Program-made: the position numbers and the translations under genes
The notes under the pieces: model-generated
Databases searched by the model: none
Seen by the model: only the letters and a program-made list of their open reading frames with translations
Told to the model about the DNA's origin: nothing
Source: Alishewanella metallidurans
GTDB taxonomy: Bacteria > Pseudomonadota > Gammaproteobacteria > Enterobacterales > Alteromonadaceae
Direction: 5' to 3'
DNA length: 64,000 nt
Assembly: GCF_036983985.1 (NCBI RefSeq)
Contig: NZ_JALAHQ010000002.1
Coordinates: 558,001 to 622,000 of the forward strand
Shown: positions 1 through 9,003 of the stretch, piece after piece
Numbering within the stretch: the first letter of the stretch is position 1
How the letters are laid out: every line of letters starts with the position of its first letter

Positions 1-128
1 CGTAAAACGTTAACGACAAACAAATTCGTAATCTACATATTTTGTATTTACGTATAATCAAAACATAAATTTACGTTTATCATAAAATAATTATTGATAA
101 ACATAATTTATTGCGCTAAATTAACCGC

Positions 129-350
129 ATGAACATACAAATTAATCTTGATATACAACTTGCTAAAAACAAGATGTCACTTACCGAATTGTCGCAACAA
201 GTTGGTGTGTCACTAACTAATTTGTCGCTATTAAAAACCGGCAAGGTAAAGGCCATCCGCTTTAGTACATTAGAAGCAATTTGTCAGGCTTTGAACTGCC
301 AGCCTGGTGATATTTTGCAATACCTACCACAGGACACTAACGCCCAATAG
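129..350 (+). CDS. Small XRE/Cro-C1 type HTH regulator (YozG-like)
   Basis: A 73-residue protein that is almost entirely one helix-turn-helix domain of the Cro/C1 (XRE) class. The recognition region reads LTELSQQVGVSLTNLSLLKTG, with the ending typical of this family, TLEAICQALNCQPGDILQY, at about residues 45-65. Such single-domain proteins bind DNA as dimers and often control their own operon. It lies 26 bp before a membrane protein gene on the same strand, so the pair is probably one transcript. The upstream 128 bp is very AT-rich, with a possible TATAAT at 53-58 and repeated TTTACGT words that could be operator sites. The family call is firm; target genes are unknown. Confidence 0.85.
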   Translation: MNIQINLDIQLAKNKMSLTELSQQVGVSLTNLSLLKTGKVKAIRFSTLEAICQALNCQPGDILQYLPQDTNAQ

Positions 351-376
351 GCATAGTTTAAAAACTCGGAGCTTTT

Positions 377-991
377 ATGATTAAACATAATTATGTTTTA
401 CCCGGAATTGCCGCTTTGCTGCTGGCCGTATTATTTCCGGTTTATTGGCTTTATGCCTTTGACGTTGGCGTAGAAAATTTTATTGAAGTATATCGTGCTG
501 ACTTACTTAGCCTTAGCTTATCAGACTTAGCTTTTGTACTGATTGGTGCATTAGAAGTGTATATTTACCTGTGTTTACGCCACAGTTTTAATCAGCGTTT
601 AGCAACCAATACGGCCGGTATATTACTGTTACTAATGGCAATATTGGTGGCTATATTTCATGCCACCGTATTAGTTGACGTAGTACTAACGTTTAACGGC
701 TCAGGCATCTCTGAGCAGACCATTAACACTATTTGTGAGCTAACAATAGTTGTTGCATTAGGTGTGCTATTTGCCTATGCGGTAGTGGGTTTCATTCTTA
801 GTATAGTATTGCTACTTAACCGCACTGGCGCACCGAGTGTACTGAAATACTTTTCCGCGGTGTTATTGGTATGCTGCATACTGCAATTAAGTGTTATTTT
901 AAGCCCTATCAATACTTTTGTCTTTCCAGTTGCACTGCTGTTGCTAGCCGTTTATTTTTTAAAACCACCACAGATGCTAGAAGTGGTTTAA
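377..991 (+). CDS. Uncharacterised multi-pass membrane protein
   Basis: A 204-residue, strongly hydrophobic protein with about five or six predicted membrane segments (roughly residues 8-30, 45-68, 78-105, 122-150, 155-178 and 180-197). No catalytic motif is visible. It begins 26 bp after the small HTH regulator gene, preceded by a good ribosome site (CGGAG, 377 is ATG). Pairs of a small YozG-type regulator and a DUF2975-like membrane protein are common in bacteria, and this resembles such a pair, but I cannot assign it firmly to DUF2975. It ends next to a strong stem-loop shared with the convergent phosphatase gene. Confidence 0.7.
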   Translation: MIKHNYVLPGIAALLLAVLFPVYWLYAFDVGVENFIEVYRADLLSLSLSDLAFVLIGALEVYIYLCLRHSFNQRLATNTAGILLLLMAILVAIFHATVLVDVVLTFNGSGISEQTINTICELTIVVALGVLFAYAVVGFILSIVLLLNRTGAPSVLKYFSAVLLVCCILQLSVILSPINTFVFPVALLLLAVYFLKPPQMLEVV

Positions 992-1001
992 CCTATACAT
1001 G

Positions 1002-1030
1002 AGATAGTACGAAAGCATATCGTACTATCT
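1002..1030. terminator. Bidirectional stem-loop between convergent genes
   Basis: Perfect 11-bp arms, AGATAGTACGA and TCGTACTATCT, with a 7-base loop. It lies between the stop codons of the membrane protein gene (+) and the histidine phosphatase gene (-). Neither side has a long T-run, so it may act as a weak terminator or an mRNA 3' end stabiliser for both transcripts. Confidence 0.6.
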
Positions 1031-1042
1031 TGTTTATAGTAT

Positions 1043-1570
1043 TTATTGTGCCGCAAGCTCAGCTTCTAGCATATTATTACAATCAAATGTTTGCCGGCGT
1101 AACGTTACACTAACGTCATCACCCAATTCTACTTGATATAACATGCTGAAGTCTTGCTCACTAAGTGACGCGATATCGATACCACTTAACTGAGTAATAA
1201 GCTGTGGAATAGTATTACTATGCCCTACTACCAACACGGGGTTTTCTGCCGCACGTAATAAACCCAATAAGCTGCTGGGATCTCTCGCATCATATAAATA
1301 AATTTTACTCTGATGCTGCCGTGCTACCGGGGCACCCGTTTGCTGTGTGCGCTGATAAGCTGTTGCATATACTGCACTTATATCAGCATTAGCAAAATAA
1401 CCGGCTAAAGCGTCGGCTCTGGCTTGGCCACAGCTGGTTAGCTCTGGATCAGCACCGACATTTTGCTTTTCTGCATGACGCACAAAATACAAAGTATTAG
1501 CTGTTACCTGTAGCGATATTAAACACAAAGCACCGCTAAGCAGACCCAACAAGCTAATTTTGCCAAACAT
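1043..1570 (-). CDS. Secreted histidine phosphatase family protein
   Basis: A 175-residue protein with a signal peptide (residues 1-24, cleavage near VTA-NTL) followed by a compact histidine phosphatase (phosphoglycerate mutase-like) domain. The catalytic RHAEK motif follows directly (LYFVRHAEK), with the nucleophilic histidine in RH, and the second catalytic histidine is in VVGHSNT. The size resembles SixA-like small phosphatases, but the signal peptide places it in the periplasm, so a SixA role on cytoplasmic phosphorelay proteins is unlikely. Its substrate cannot be told from sequence. It is transcribed alone, convergent to the membrane protein gene. Confidence 0.85.
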   Translation of the reverse strand: MFGKISLLGLLSGALCLISLQVTANTLYFVRHAEKQNVGADPELTSCGQARADALAGYFANADISAVYATAYQRTQQTGAPVARQHQSKIYLYDARDPSSLLGLLRAAENPVLVVGHSNTIPQLITQLSGIDIASLSEQDFSMLYQVELGDDVSVTLRRQTFDCNNMLEAELAAQ

Positions 1571-1666
1571 AATAATATCTCCCTAGCACACTGATTTAAT
1601 TCATAGTATGACAGAATAACTAGCGTAAAAAATATCGATGTGTGGTTTGAAGCGAAAAATAACCCG

Positions 1667-2656
1667 CTAAAATGCTACACGGTTACGGCCTTCACGTTTC
1701 GCCTGCATCATTGCTTGATCAGCACTATTTAACAGCTCATCAAACGCATTTTGTAGTAATACATCGCTTGTCGCTTGGGTTAAATCAAGCGTAGCTATGC
1801 CAAAGCTTGCGGTGCAATGTATGGTAGCGCCATTAAGACTTATACTTTGTGCATCAAAAGCAAACCGCATGCGCTGCGCCAATTGCTTAGCCTGCTTAAG
1901 CGTAGTATTGGGGAGTATTATGGCAAACTCCTCACCACCAATTCTTGCTAGCGTATCTGCGGCTCTAACCAGCTGTGTTGCCAAAGCGGCAATATTCACC
2001 AACACAGTATCGCCAGCGGCATGCCCAAATTGGTCATTAATTTGTTTGAAGTTGTCTAAGTCAAACATAATTAGCGAAAGGTGAGTTTTGCTACGTTGGG
2101 TTTGTTGTACTACGCGCTTACCTTGATTAAAAAACGCACGTCGATTATTTAATTGGGTTAACTCGTCAGTATCAGCCAGCTTTTCGGCCAGAGCTTTTGC
2201 ATCGTATAATGCTTGCTCCATCAATTTACGCTCGGTAATATCAGTGGCTATTTCTAGCCGCACCGTGCGGCCATCAATCCAAGTAATGGCTTGATCTCGG
2301 CATTGATACCAACGATTATTTTTAGGGTTTTGAATTTCCCAAACATGCGCTCCAAGCAGGCCACCGCTTTCATCGACAAGTTTCTTGTTAGTGCAAAAAT
2401 CGCAAGGGCCAGTCTGACCAGGCTGAAAAACTTGATAACATTTGCGCCTTGCGATAGCCCCCCAAATAGATACGCCATAGTCATTTAAATACACTAACTC
2501 ATGTGTCTGCATATCTGCGACATATACCAGTGCATCGAGACTATTAAGCACTCTATCTACGGCTTTATAGCTTTGCGCCGCTTCAGCTGGCAGCAATAAT
2601 GTACTGTCAATCTCGACGTTACTGGTATCTGGGTTCATGCTTTGAAAACCATCCAT
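1667..2656 (-). CDS. PAS domain diguanylate cyclase
   Basis: A 329-residue protein with an N-terminal PAS domain (about residues 30-145) and a C-terminal GGDEF domain (about 160-329). The active site is intact as GGEEF (RIGGEEFAIILPN), with the upstream metal-binding DLDNFKQINDQFGH segment, so it should make cyclic di-GMP from two GTP. There is no obvious RxxD inhibitory site just before GGEEF. The PAS region carries a cysteine cluster (KCYQVF, GPCDFC) also seen in other PAS sensors, which may bind metal or sense redox state. No membrane segment is present, so it should be cytoplasmic. It could influence the exopolysaccharide genes in the window, but that is a guess. Confidence 0.9.
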   Translation of the reverse strand: MDGFQSMNPDTSNVEIDSTLLLPAEAAQSYKAVDRVLNSLDALVYVADMQTHELVYLNDYGVSIWGAIARRKCYQVFQPGQTGPCDFCTNKKLVDESGGLLGAHVWEIQNPKNNRWYQCRDQAITWIDGRTVRLEIATDITERKLMEQALYDAKALAEKLADTDELTQLNNRRAFFNQGKRVVQQTQRSKTHLSLIMFDLDNFKQINDQFGHAAGDTVLVNIAALATQLVRAADTLARIGGEEFAIILPNTTLKQAKQLAQRMRFAFDAQSISLNGATIHCTASFGIATLDLTQATSDVLLQNAFDELLNSADQAMMQAKREGRNRVAF

Positions 2657-2719
2657 GTGAATTCAATAAAAATAACATTTAACAACTGTAGCATACTTTG
2701 TATTTGTACTCAGCGCTCC

Positions 2720-5122
2720 TTAAATTGGAGCGCCTGGCGGTAAGGCTTTGGGTACAAAATTCGCTTGCCAAACGCCTGTATTTACATAACTTTGCCAATC
2801 ACTGAGTAATTTTTGATGATCGGCATCTTTTTGTTTAGCCAGCCAAACTGCTGTATCAACCAGCTTACTATGCAATAGTGCCCTTGCTTCTGGCGCCAAT
2901 TCTTTTGCATTAAGACTTTGCATTAGCTGATAAAAAGCAACATGTGCCACTCGCTGCTGTACTAGTAAATCTGCCCCTGTTAATTTTTGCTTAATAGTTG
3001 CAGTCAATACGGCATCTACCACATTACCTAATTGCTGCTGGCCGCTAATTCGGTTTAACCGTTGTGGATGCAATATTAGCTTTAGCGTATGGTTTGCCGA
3101 GGCCTCGGCTGCTGACAGTGGATCAAAAGCTAAACCATAGCGGCCGTTAAAACTTTCGCGGCCATTAGCATCACCAAATATTTTCGGTGGTATCAATGCT
3201 AATAAGTTATTAGGTAACGCTAAATACTCGGCACTTAGGGTATTAAGCAACGCCTGCAGTGCCTGTTGTTGAGTGTTACTATCGACCCAACGAAAGCCCT
3301 TGGGTGTTTTATAATCACCTTTTAGCTCGTACTCATAATAAGCGCCGCCAAGCAATTTACTTACTGCTTCTACTTGGTACCGGTGCAATAAATAAACTGG
3401 CACTAACGCTTCTTGTAGCGACGACAGCGCCTGCCCATTAGCAAGGTTATTTAAACCGAAGTTAGCCAGCGCGACTTTACGCACATCGGCTAAGCGGTTT
3501 AGCTCAGCTACCGCATCAGCGCCACTATCCCATAAATGGCCAATAGCACTCACTCCGCCTTCTGGTCGTGCATCTTCGTCGGCCATAAACTCTAGCCCTT
3601 TAGTTCTAACCTGCGTTACAAGCTGCTGCAGCTGCGTTGTAGAATAGTCACCATAACCATAGGCAATAGCATAGTTGTCCCACTCGGCTAAACCTTCGCG
3701 ATACGCGTTTTCTAAGCTTATTTTGCCATCGGCTAGTGTTACCTGCGGATGCGGGTAATCCATTACTGTGGATTGGCCGTTAGCACTGCCGGCAAAGTTA
3801 TGAATAAGCCCAAGGGTGTGGCCTACTTCGTGCGCTGATAGCTGGCGAATTCGCGCCAATGCCATCGCTTTTTGCTTTTCTAGATCAACATTATCGCCAG
3901 TAAAAGGTGCCGTAAGGCCGGTGGCAATTAAAAAATCTTGCCGTACCCGCAATGAGCCTAAAGTAACATGGCCTTTAATAATTTCACCGGTGCGAGGGTC
4001 AGTAACACTGGCACCATAAGACCAACCGCGAGTGGCACGATGCACCCACTGAATCACGTTATAGCGCACGTCCATAGGGTCGGCATCAGACGGCAAATCT
4101 TTTACTTGAAACGCGTTTTTATAGCCTATTTTTTCATACGCGCTATTCCACCACGTTGCACCTTCAATTAGTGCCGTGCGCACAGGCTCTGGCACTCCTG
4201 GGTCTAAGTAATACACTATCGGCTCAACCGCTTCACTTAACGCGGCACTAGGGTCTTTTTTTACTAAACGGTGGCGAGGTAATAGCTTTTTCACTATCGG
4301 TGCATCAAAGCTAGTGGCGTAATCCATATATTCTACCGGCCAATAACCCGAGTAAGGATGAAATTCACGGCTTTGATAGCCTTCTTCAGGCAAAGCAATT
4401 AACGAATGATGTAAATGCACGCTAATAGCGTGCGAAGCCGGTGTTACTTGCCTAACGTACTCACCTGCATTAGTGCCGCTGTAAGTCACCAAGGCTTCAA
4501 GTTCAGTGTTTCGCTCAAAGGCTTTACTACGCGGTAAATATACACCGCTACGTTTACTATCAACGCTATAGCTACCCTGTTTTTGTGCAGCAAGGCTAGC
4601 ACTTACTTGATGAATATCACTTTGCAAGAAATCGGTATAATCAACTAATACGCTTTTACCATCAGAGGCGACTACCGATAAGCCCGCAATAACCGAGCTA
4701 GCAAAGGCTTCTTCGATACTTAAACGCTCAGCACTATTATTAGATTCGGCGCGATAATAGGTGTTCAACTGCTTTAGCATCACTTTATTGCCAAAGCGTT
4801 CAAACTGCACTAACCGCGTATCGCCTAGCTGGCCACGGTCTAAACCAATATCGTTTGAACCAATGCCGCGCGGTAATGAACTTTGAAAAATAAACGGTTG
4901 GGCTAATTTATCTACTTTTAAATACAGCTTATCGTTAGTGTTATCGTGATAAAAATCAAAATAGCCGCTTTGGTGTGTCATGCCACGGGTAAAGCTAGCA
5001 ATAGAGGTAAGGTTATTTACACTGGTTTTATCACTATTATTAGCGTTTGCCGCATGTACAGCAGTAACAGGTAACATTCCTGATGCTAGCAATAACAGAC
5101 TTAGCAGACTGACAATCTTCAT
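2720..5122 (-). CDS. Secreted zinc-dependent metalloprotease (DUF5117/DUF4953 type)
   Basis: An 800-residue protein with a signal peptide (1-24) and a zincin active site HEVGHTLGLIHNF, the extended HExxHxxGxxH zinc motif, near residue 430. The layout matches the DUF5118-DUF5117-DUF4953 family of large secreted metalloproteases found in Bacteroidetes and marine Gammaproteobacteria: an N-terminal beta-rich region, a zincin core, and a helical C-terminal third. It is probably periplasmic or outer-membrane associated, and the substrate is unknown. The start is supported by a strong ribosome site (AAAGGGAA) 5 bases before the ATG. It appears to be monocistronic. Confidence 0.88.
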   Translation of the reverse strand: MKIVSLLSLLLLASGMLPVTAVHAANANNSDKTSVNNLTSIASFTRGMTHQSGYFDFYHDNTNDKLYLKVDKLAQPFIFQSSLPRGIGSNDIGLDRGQLGDTRLVQFERFGNKVMLKQLNTYYRAESNNSAERLSIEEAFASSVIAGLSVVASDGKSVLVDYTDFLQSDIHQVSASLAAQKQGSYSVDSKRSGVYLPRSKAFERNTELEALVTYSGTNAGEYVRQVTPASHAISVHLHHSLIALPEEGYQSREFHPYSGYWPVEYMDYATSFDAPIVKKLLPRHRLVKKDPSAALSEAVEPIVYYLDPGVPEPVRTALIEGATWWNSAYEKIGYKNAFQVKDLPSDADPMDVRYNVIQWVHRATRGWSYGASVTDPRTGEIIKGHVTLGSLRVRQDFLIATGLTAPFTGDNVDLEKQKAMALARIRQLSAHEVGHTLGLIHNFAGSANGQSTVMDYPHPQVTLADGKISLENAYREGLAEWDNYAIAYGYGDYSTTQLQQLVTQVRTKGLEFMADEDARPEGGVSAIGHLWDSGADAVAELNRLADVRKVALANFGLNNLANGQALSSLQEALVPVYLLHRYQVEAVSKLLGGAYYEYELKGDYKTPKGFRWVDSNTQQQALQALLNTLSAEYLALPNNLLALIPPKIFGDANGRESFNGRYGLAFDPLSAAEASANHTLKLILHPQRLNRISGQQQLGNVVDAVLTATIKQKLTGADLLVQQRVAHVAFYQLMQSLNAKELAPEARALLHSKLVDTAVWLAKQKDADHQKLLSDWQSYVNTGVWQANFVPKALPPGAPI

Positions 5123-5148
5123 GCCTATTCCCTTTATTTTTCTAGTTA

Positions 5149-5217
5149 GTCGTTATAATTAGTTATCTATATCACGCAGACAGTAGCTCGCGCATTAGCG
5201 AACTACTATATAACGAC
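5149..5217. other. Compound dyad upstream of the metalloprotease gene
   Basis: Two nested inverted repeats lie between the b561 gene and the metalloprotease gene. The outer arms are GTCGTTATA and TATAACGAC; the inner arms are AGTAGCTCGC and GCGAACTACT, which pair with one wobble around a 6-base loop. It could be the 3' end of the b561 transcript or an operator for the protease gene, since both are read leftward. Confidence 0.45.
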
Positions 5218-5301
5218 TGGCGCTAGGTTAACAGACACAAAACCGCAGCTGGCCAATGGCAGTAAAATTTATTACGGTAAGTAAGATTAAGCTTAATCAG
5301 C

Positions 5302-5853
5302 TTATTTTTTATTCGCTAACATTCGACGCAGCGTATTATCTTTAAAGCCATAATGGTGAACTAACGCCGCAAAAGCGTGCAAGCCAATTAAATAATAACC
5401 AAGAGTACCAATCGTTTCGTGGATCTCTTTTATCTGTTTAGATAAGTCTTTATTTTCTGCTACCAATGCCGGTAGCTCAAGGCCAAAAAATGGAATAGGT
5501 TTACCGGCAAAACTGAGTATTAACCAACCGGCTATTGGCATACCCAACATTAAGCCGTACAACGCATAATGCATTAACGCAGCCACTAGTGTCTGCCAGC
5601 GCTCTATGGGTGGTGTGATGGTAGGTTTAATGCCCCCAATAAACCGAGCAACTACGCGTAATAACACTAATAACAATACCGACAAGCCCAGCATAAAATG
5701 CCAAGTTTTTAGCAGTTCACGTAATTCACTGCCTTTAGGATAAAGTTCACGTAATTCGATACAAGCATAAACCGCCGCTATTAAAATAAACATTAACCAA
5801 TGTAAGCCAATTGATACCGAACTATAACGTTCAGAGGTATTTTTCCAGATCAT
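5302..5853 (-). CDS. Cytochrome b561
   Basis: A 183-residue four-helix membrane protein of the bacterial cytochrome b561 family (N-terminal half of the Ni/Fe-hydrogenase b-type cytochrome fold). Segments are at about residues 15-33, 48-68, 92-112 and 148-166. Candidate haem-ligating histidines sit in GLHWLMF (18), WHFMLG (51) and near the end in GLHAFAALVHHYG. The family moves electrons in the inner membrane, in some members oxidising quinol with superoxide. It stands alone between the metalloprotease gene and gcvP. An FNR-like palindrome about 80 bp upstream suggests oxygen-responsive control. Confidence 0.88.
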   Translation of the reverse strand: MIWKNTSERYSSVSIGLHWLMFILIAAVYACIELRELYPKGSELRELLKTWHFMLGLSVLLLVLLRVVARFIGGIKPTITPPIERWQTLVAALMHYALYGLMLGMPIAGWLILSFAGKPIPFFGLELPALVAENKDLSKQIKEIHETIGTLGYYLIGLHAFAALVHHYGFKDNTLRRMLANKK

Positions 5854-5932
5854 AGTTTGCCCAACATGCTCAATAATTAAGATATAAATTTAGTGAACAA
5901 AAAGACAAAAAGCGAACCTAGCTGTATTTTTT

Positions 5933-5946
5933 ATGATTTACATCAA
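5933..5946 (-). promoter_or_regulatory. FNR-like binding site upstream of cytochrome b561
   Basis: On the minus strand this reads TTGATGTAAATCAT, one base away from the FNR consensus TTGATNNNNATCAA. It is centred about 86 bp before the b561 start codon. Position and quality suggest oxygen-responsive control by an FNR/EtrA-type protein; CRP-family relatives with similar half-sites are the alternative. Confidence 0.55.
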
Positions 5947-5972
5947 ACATTAATCTTATTTAATAAAGATAT

Positions 5973-6002
5973 AAAAAAACCCAGCCTTGCAGCTGGGTTT
6001 TG
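5973..6002 (-). terminator. Intrinsic terminator of the gcvTHP operon
   Basis: GC-rich stem AACCCAGC / GCTGGGTT around a 6-base loop, followed on the minus strand by seven T residues. It lies 25 bp after the gcvP stop codon, a classic intrinsic terminator. On the plus strand it is followed by a weaker T-rich run. Confidence 0.85.
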
Positions 6003-6026
6003 TTGTTTTAACCTATTATTTAAACC

Positions 6027-8918
6027 TTACCGATACGCCTCTGGGCTTGGGCAAGAGCAAATTAGGTTACGGTCGCCGTAAACATCATCGATACGTGATA
6101 CTGCTGGCCAAAACTTGTTTTCACTAACATAGCTAGCTGGAAACGCCGCATATTGACGCTCGTAAGCACGGTCCCACTCTGGGTCGAAAATGTCTTGCAT
6201 AGAGTGCGGTGCAAACGCCAATGGGTTGTTATCCACTGTCCATTCACCGGCTACTACTTTGTCAATTTCGGCACGAATGGTGCTCATGGCTTCAATAAAC
6301 TTATCCATTTCCGCTTTGCTTTCAGATTCAGTAGGCTCAATCATCAGCGTACCGGCAACGGGGAAGCTCATGGTCGGCGAGTGATAACCAAAGTCCATTA
6401 AGCGTTTAGCAATGTCCATTTCGGTAATGCCGCTGGCTTCTTTTAATGGACGAATGTCGATAATACACTCGTGCGCCACGCGATCGTTTGCGCCGCGGTA
6501 TAATACCGGGAATAACGGATCAAGCTTATTCGCCATATAGTTAGCGTTTAAAATAGCGTATTCAGTCGCCTGTTTTAAACCCTCGCCGCCCATCATGGCA
6601 ATATACATCCAGCTGATAGGTAAAATACCGGCACTACCATAAGGTGCAGCTGAAACAGCACCATTACTAGCGCCGGTACCGGCAATATTCACTACTGTGT
6701 GGTTAGGTAAAAATGGCGCTAAATGGCTTTTCACACCGATTGGTCCCATACCTGGGCCGCCACCGCCGTGTGGAATACAAAACGTTTTATGCAGGTTTAA
6801 GTGCGATACGTCTGAGCCGATGAAGCCAGGTGAAGTTAAGCCAACCTGCGCGTTCATGTTAGCACCGTCCATATACACTTGGCCGCCGTAACTGTGCACT
6901 ATGTCACACAGCTCGCGAATGTTTTGTTCAAACACACCGTGCGTTGATGGATAGGTAACCATAATTGCTGCTAAGCGATCGCCAACTTCTGCGGCTTTGG
7001 CTTTTAAGTCAGCCATATCAATATTGCCGCGTTTATCGCAGTCAACCAATACCACTTCGTAGCTAGTCATAGACGCTGTAGCTGGGTTAGTACCGTGTGC
7101 AGACACCGGAATTAAACAGATATTACGATGACCTTCGCCACGGCTTTCATGGTATTTACGAATAGCTACCATACCAGCGTATTCACCCTGTGCGCCCGAG
7201 TTTGGCTGCATAGAGATATTGTCATAACCGGTAATATTAACTAACCAATCGCCCAGTTGGCTGATCATTTCGTCATAACCTTGGGCTTGGTCGCGCGGTA
7301 CAAATGGGTGCAACGAGCCAAATTCAGGCCAAGTGATTGGGATCATCTCAGCGGTTGCGTTTAGCTTCATAGTGCACGAACCCAAAGATATCATTGAATG
7401 GTTTAATGATAAGTCTTTGTTTTCCAGCTTTTTGATATAACGCAGCATTTCAGTTTCACTGTGATACTGGTTAAATACTGGGTGGCCCAATACACTGCTG
7501 TTACGCACCAAATCGGCTGGAATAGACTTGCTGCCATCTTTAACAATAGCCGCATCTAACGCGTCTACGTTTAAACCGTGACCTGTGCCTAATACAATAT
7601 CAAACAACTCAGCAATATCATTGCTGTTAGTGGTTTCGTTAAAGCTTACCGCTAAAGTATCGGCAACATCGGTACGCAAGTTAACACCAGCAGCTAAAGC
7701 ACGCTTAATAACACCAGCGCGGTCGGTAACCTTAAAGGTAATAGTATCAAACCAATGCGCGTTAACAATTTCTATTGCTTTAGCTTTTAAGCCAGCAGCA
7801 AAAATATCGGTGCTACGGTGAATACGCTCAGCAATATTCTTCAGGCCTACTGGGCCATGATACACCGCATAAAACGACGCCATATTGGCTAACAATACTT
7901 GTGCCGTACAGATATTCGAGTTGGCTTTCTCGCGACGAATATGTTGCTCACGGGTTTGCATTGCCATACGCAGGGCCTGATTGCCGCGACGGTCTTTCGA
8001 CACACCAATAATACGGCCTGGCATAGAGCGCTTATACGCATCACGGGTAGCAAAAAATGCCGCGTGTGGGCCGCCGTAAGCCATAGGTACGCCAAAACGC
8101 TGGGCAGAACCTAATACTACGTCGGCACCTAATTGACCAGGCGCTTTTAATAGCATTAATGCCATAGGATCTGTGGCTACCGCAACAATGGCTTTATTTG
8201 CCTGTAACTGGGCAATTAATGCGCTGTCGTTACGAATATCGCCATTAGTCGTTGGGTACTGAATTAATGCACCAAACACGTCATGCGCTGCCGCATCTGC
8301 GGCTTTACCTACGATGATGTCAAAGCCAAACATTTCGGCACGCGTTTTCACTACGTCGATAGTTTGCGGGTGTACATCATCGGCAATAAAGTACTGATTA
8401 GATTTGCTCTTAGTTACACGTTTAGCCAACGCCATCGCTTCTGCCGCAGCCGTTGCTTCGTCTAACAGTGACGCACTGGCTAATTCCATCGCGGTTAAAT
8501 CCAGTGTTATTTGCTGGAAATTCAACAACGACTCTAACCGGCCTTGCGCAATTTCTGGTTGATATGGCGTATACGCAGTATACCAACCCGGGTTTTCTAA
8601 CACATTACGCAGAATAACATTAGGCGTTAACGTCGGGTGATAACCCATGCCAATGTACGATTTGAACATTTTATTCTTGCTAGCAGCTTTTTTAATATGG
8701 GCCAGCGCGTTAGCTTCTGTCGTTGCTGGGCCAGTGGCCAGCGGCGTTTTCAAGCGAATGTCAGCTGGTAAGGTTTGCGCAATCAGTGCCTCTAGACTAT
8801 CAACGCCTAGCTCACTTAACATTGCGGCCGTTTCGGCAGCATCTGGGCCAATATGGCGCTGAATAAATTCTTCGTGATTCGCAAGTTGCGACAGGGTTTT
8901 CACAGCGGAGTTGGTCAT
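6027..8918 (-). CDS. gcvP: Glycine dehydrogenase (decarboxylating), P-protein
   Basis: The 963-residue P-protein of the glycine cleavage system, close to the 957 residues of the E. coli enzyme. It decarboxylates glycine using pyridoxal phosphate and passes the aminomethyl group to the lipoyl arm of GcvH. The cofactor lysine lies in HLNLHKTFCIPHGGGGPG at about residue 709, followed by the glycine-rich loop. The fused two-lobe architecture is complete. It is the last gene of gcvT-gcvH-gcvP, separated from gcvH by 85 bp that contain a terminator-like hairpin, and is followed by a strong terminator. Confidence 0.98.
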   Translation of the reverse strand: MTNSAVKTLSQLANHEEFIQRHIGPDAAETAAMLSELGVDSLEALIAQTLPADIRLKTPLATGPATTEANALAHIKKAASKNKMFKSYIGMGYHPTLTPNVILRNVLENPGWYTAYTPYQPEIAQGRLESLLNFQQITLDLTAMELASASLLDEATAAAEAMALAKRVTKSKSNQYFIADDVHPQTIDVVKTRAEMFGFDIIVGKAADAAAHDVFGALIQYPTTNGDIRNDSALIAQLQANKAIVAVATDPMALMLLKAPGQLGADVVLGSAQRFGVPMAYGGPHAAFFATRDAYKRSMPGRIIGVSKDRRGNQALRMAMQTREQHIRREKANSNICTAQVLLANMASFYAVYHGPVGLKNIAERIHRSTDIFAAGLKAKAIEIVNAHWFDTITFKVTDRAGVIKRALAAGVNLRTDVADTLAVSFNETTNSNDIAELFDIVLGTGHGLNVDALDAAIVKDGSKSIPADLVRNSSVLGHPVFNQYHSETEMLRYIKKLENKDLSLNHSMISLGSCTMKLNATAEMIPITWPEFGSLHPFVPRDQAQGYDEMISQLGDWLVNITGYDNISMQPNSGAQGEYAGMVAIRKYHESRGEGHRNICLIPVSAHGTNPATASMTSYEVVLVDCDKRGNIDMADLKAKAAEVGDRLAAIMVTYPSTHGVFEQNIRELCDIVHSYGGQVYMDGANMNAQVGLTSPGFIGSDVSHLNLHKTFCIPHGGGGPGMGPIGVKSHLAPFLPNHTVVNIAGTGASNGAVSAAPYGSAGILPISWMYIAMMGGEGLKQATEYAILNANYMANKLDPLFPVLYRGANDRVAHECIIDIRPLKEASGITEMDIAKRLMDFGYHSPTMSFPVAGTLMIEPTESESKAEMDKFIEAMSTIRAEIDKVVAGEWTVDNNPLAFAPHSMQDIFDPEWDRAYERQYAAFPASYVSENKFWPAVSRIDDVYGDRNLICSCPSPEAYR

Positions 8919-8957
8919 GCCTTGAATGTCCTGATAATGGTTCTAGAACGACTAAAA

Positions 8958-8984
8958 TTAAACCCCGTGCAATACGGGGTTTAA
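8958..8984 (-). terminator. Hairpin between gcvH and gcvP
   Basis: Perfect 11-bp arms, TTAAACCCCGT and ACGGGGTTTAA, around a 5-base loop. On the minus strand the stem runs into a T-rich stretch (TTTAATTTTAG). It lies inside the gcvTHP operon, so it probably acts as a partial terminator or RNA processing/stability element that lowers gcvP relative to gcvT and gcvH. Confidence 0.6.
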
Positions 8985-9003
8985 ACGAGGTGTATTTATT
9001 GGC

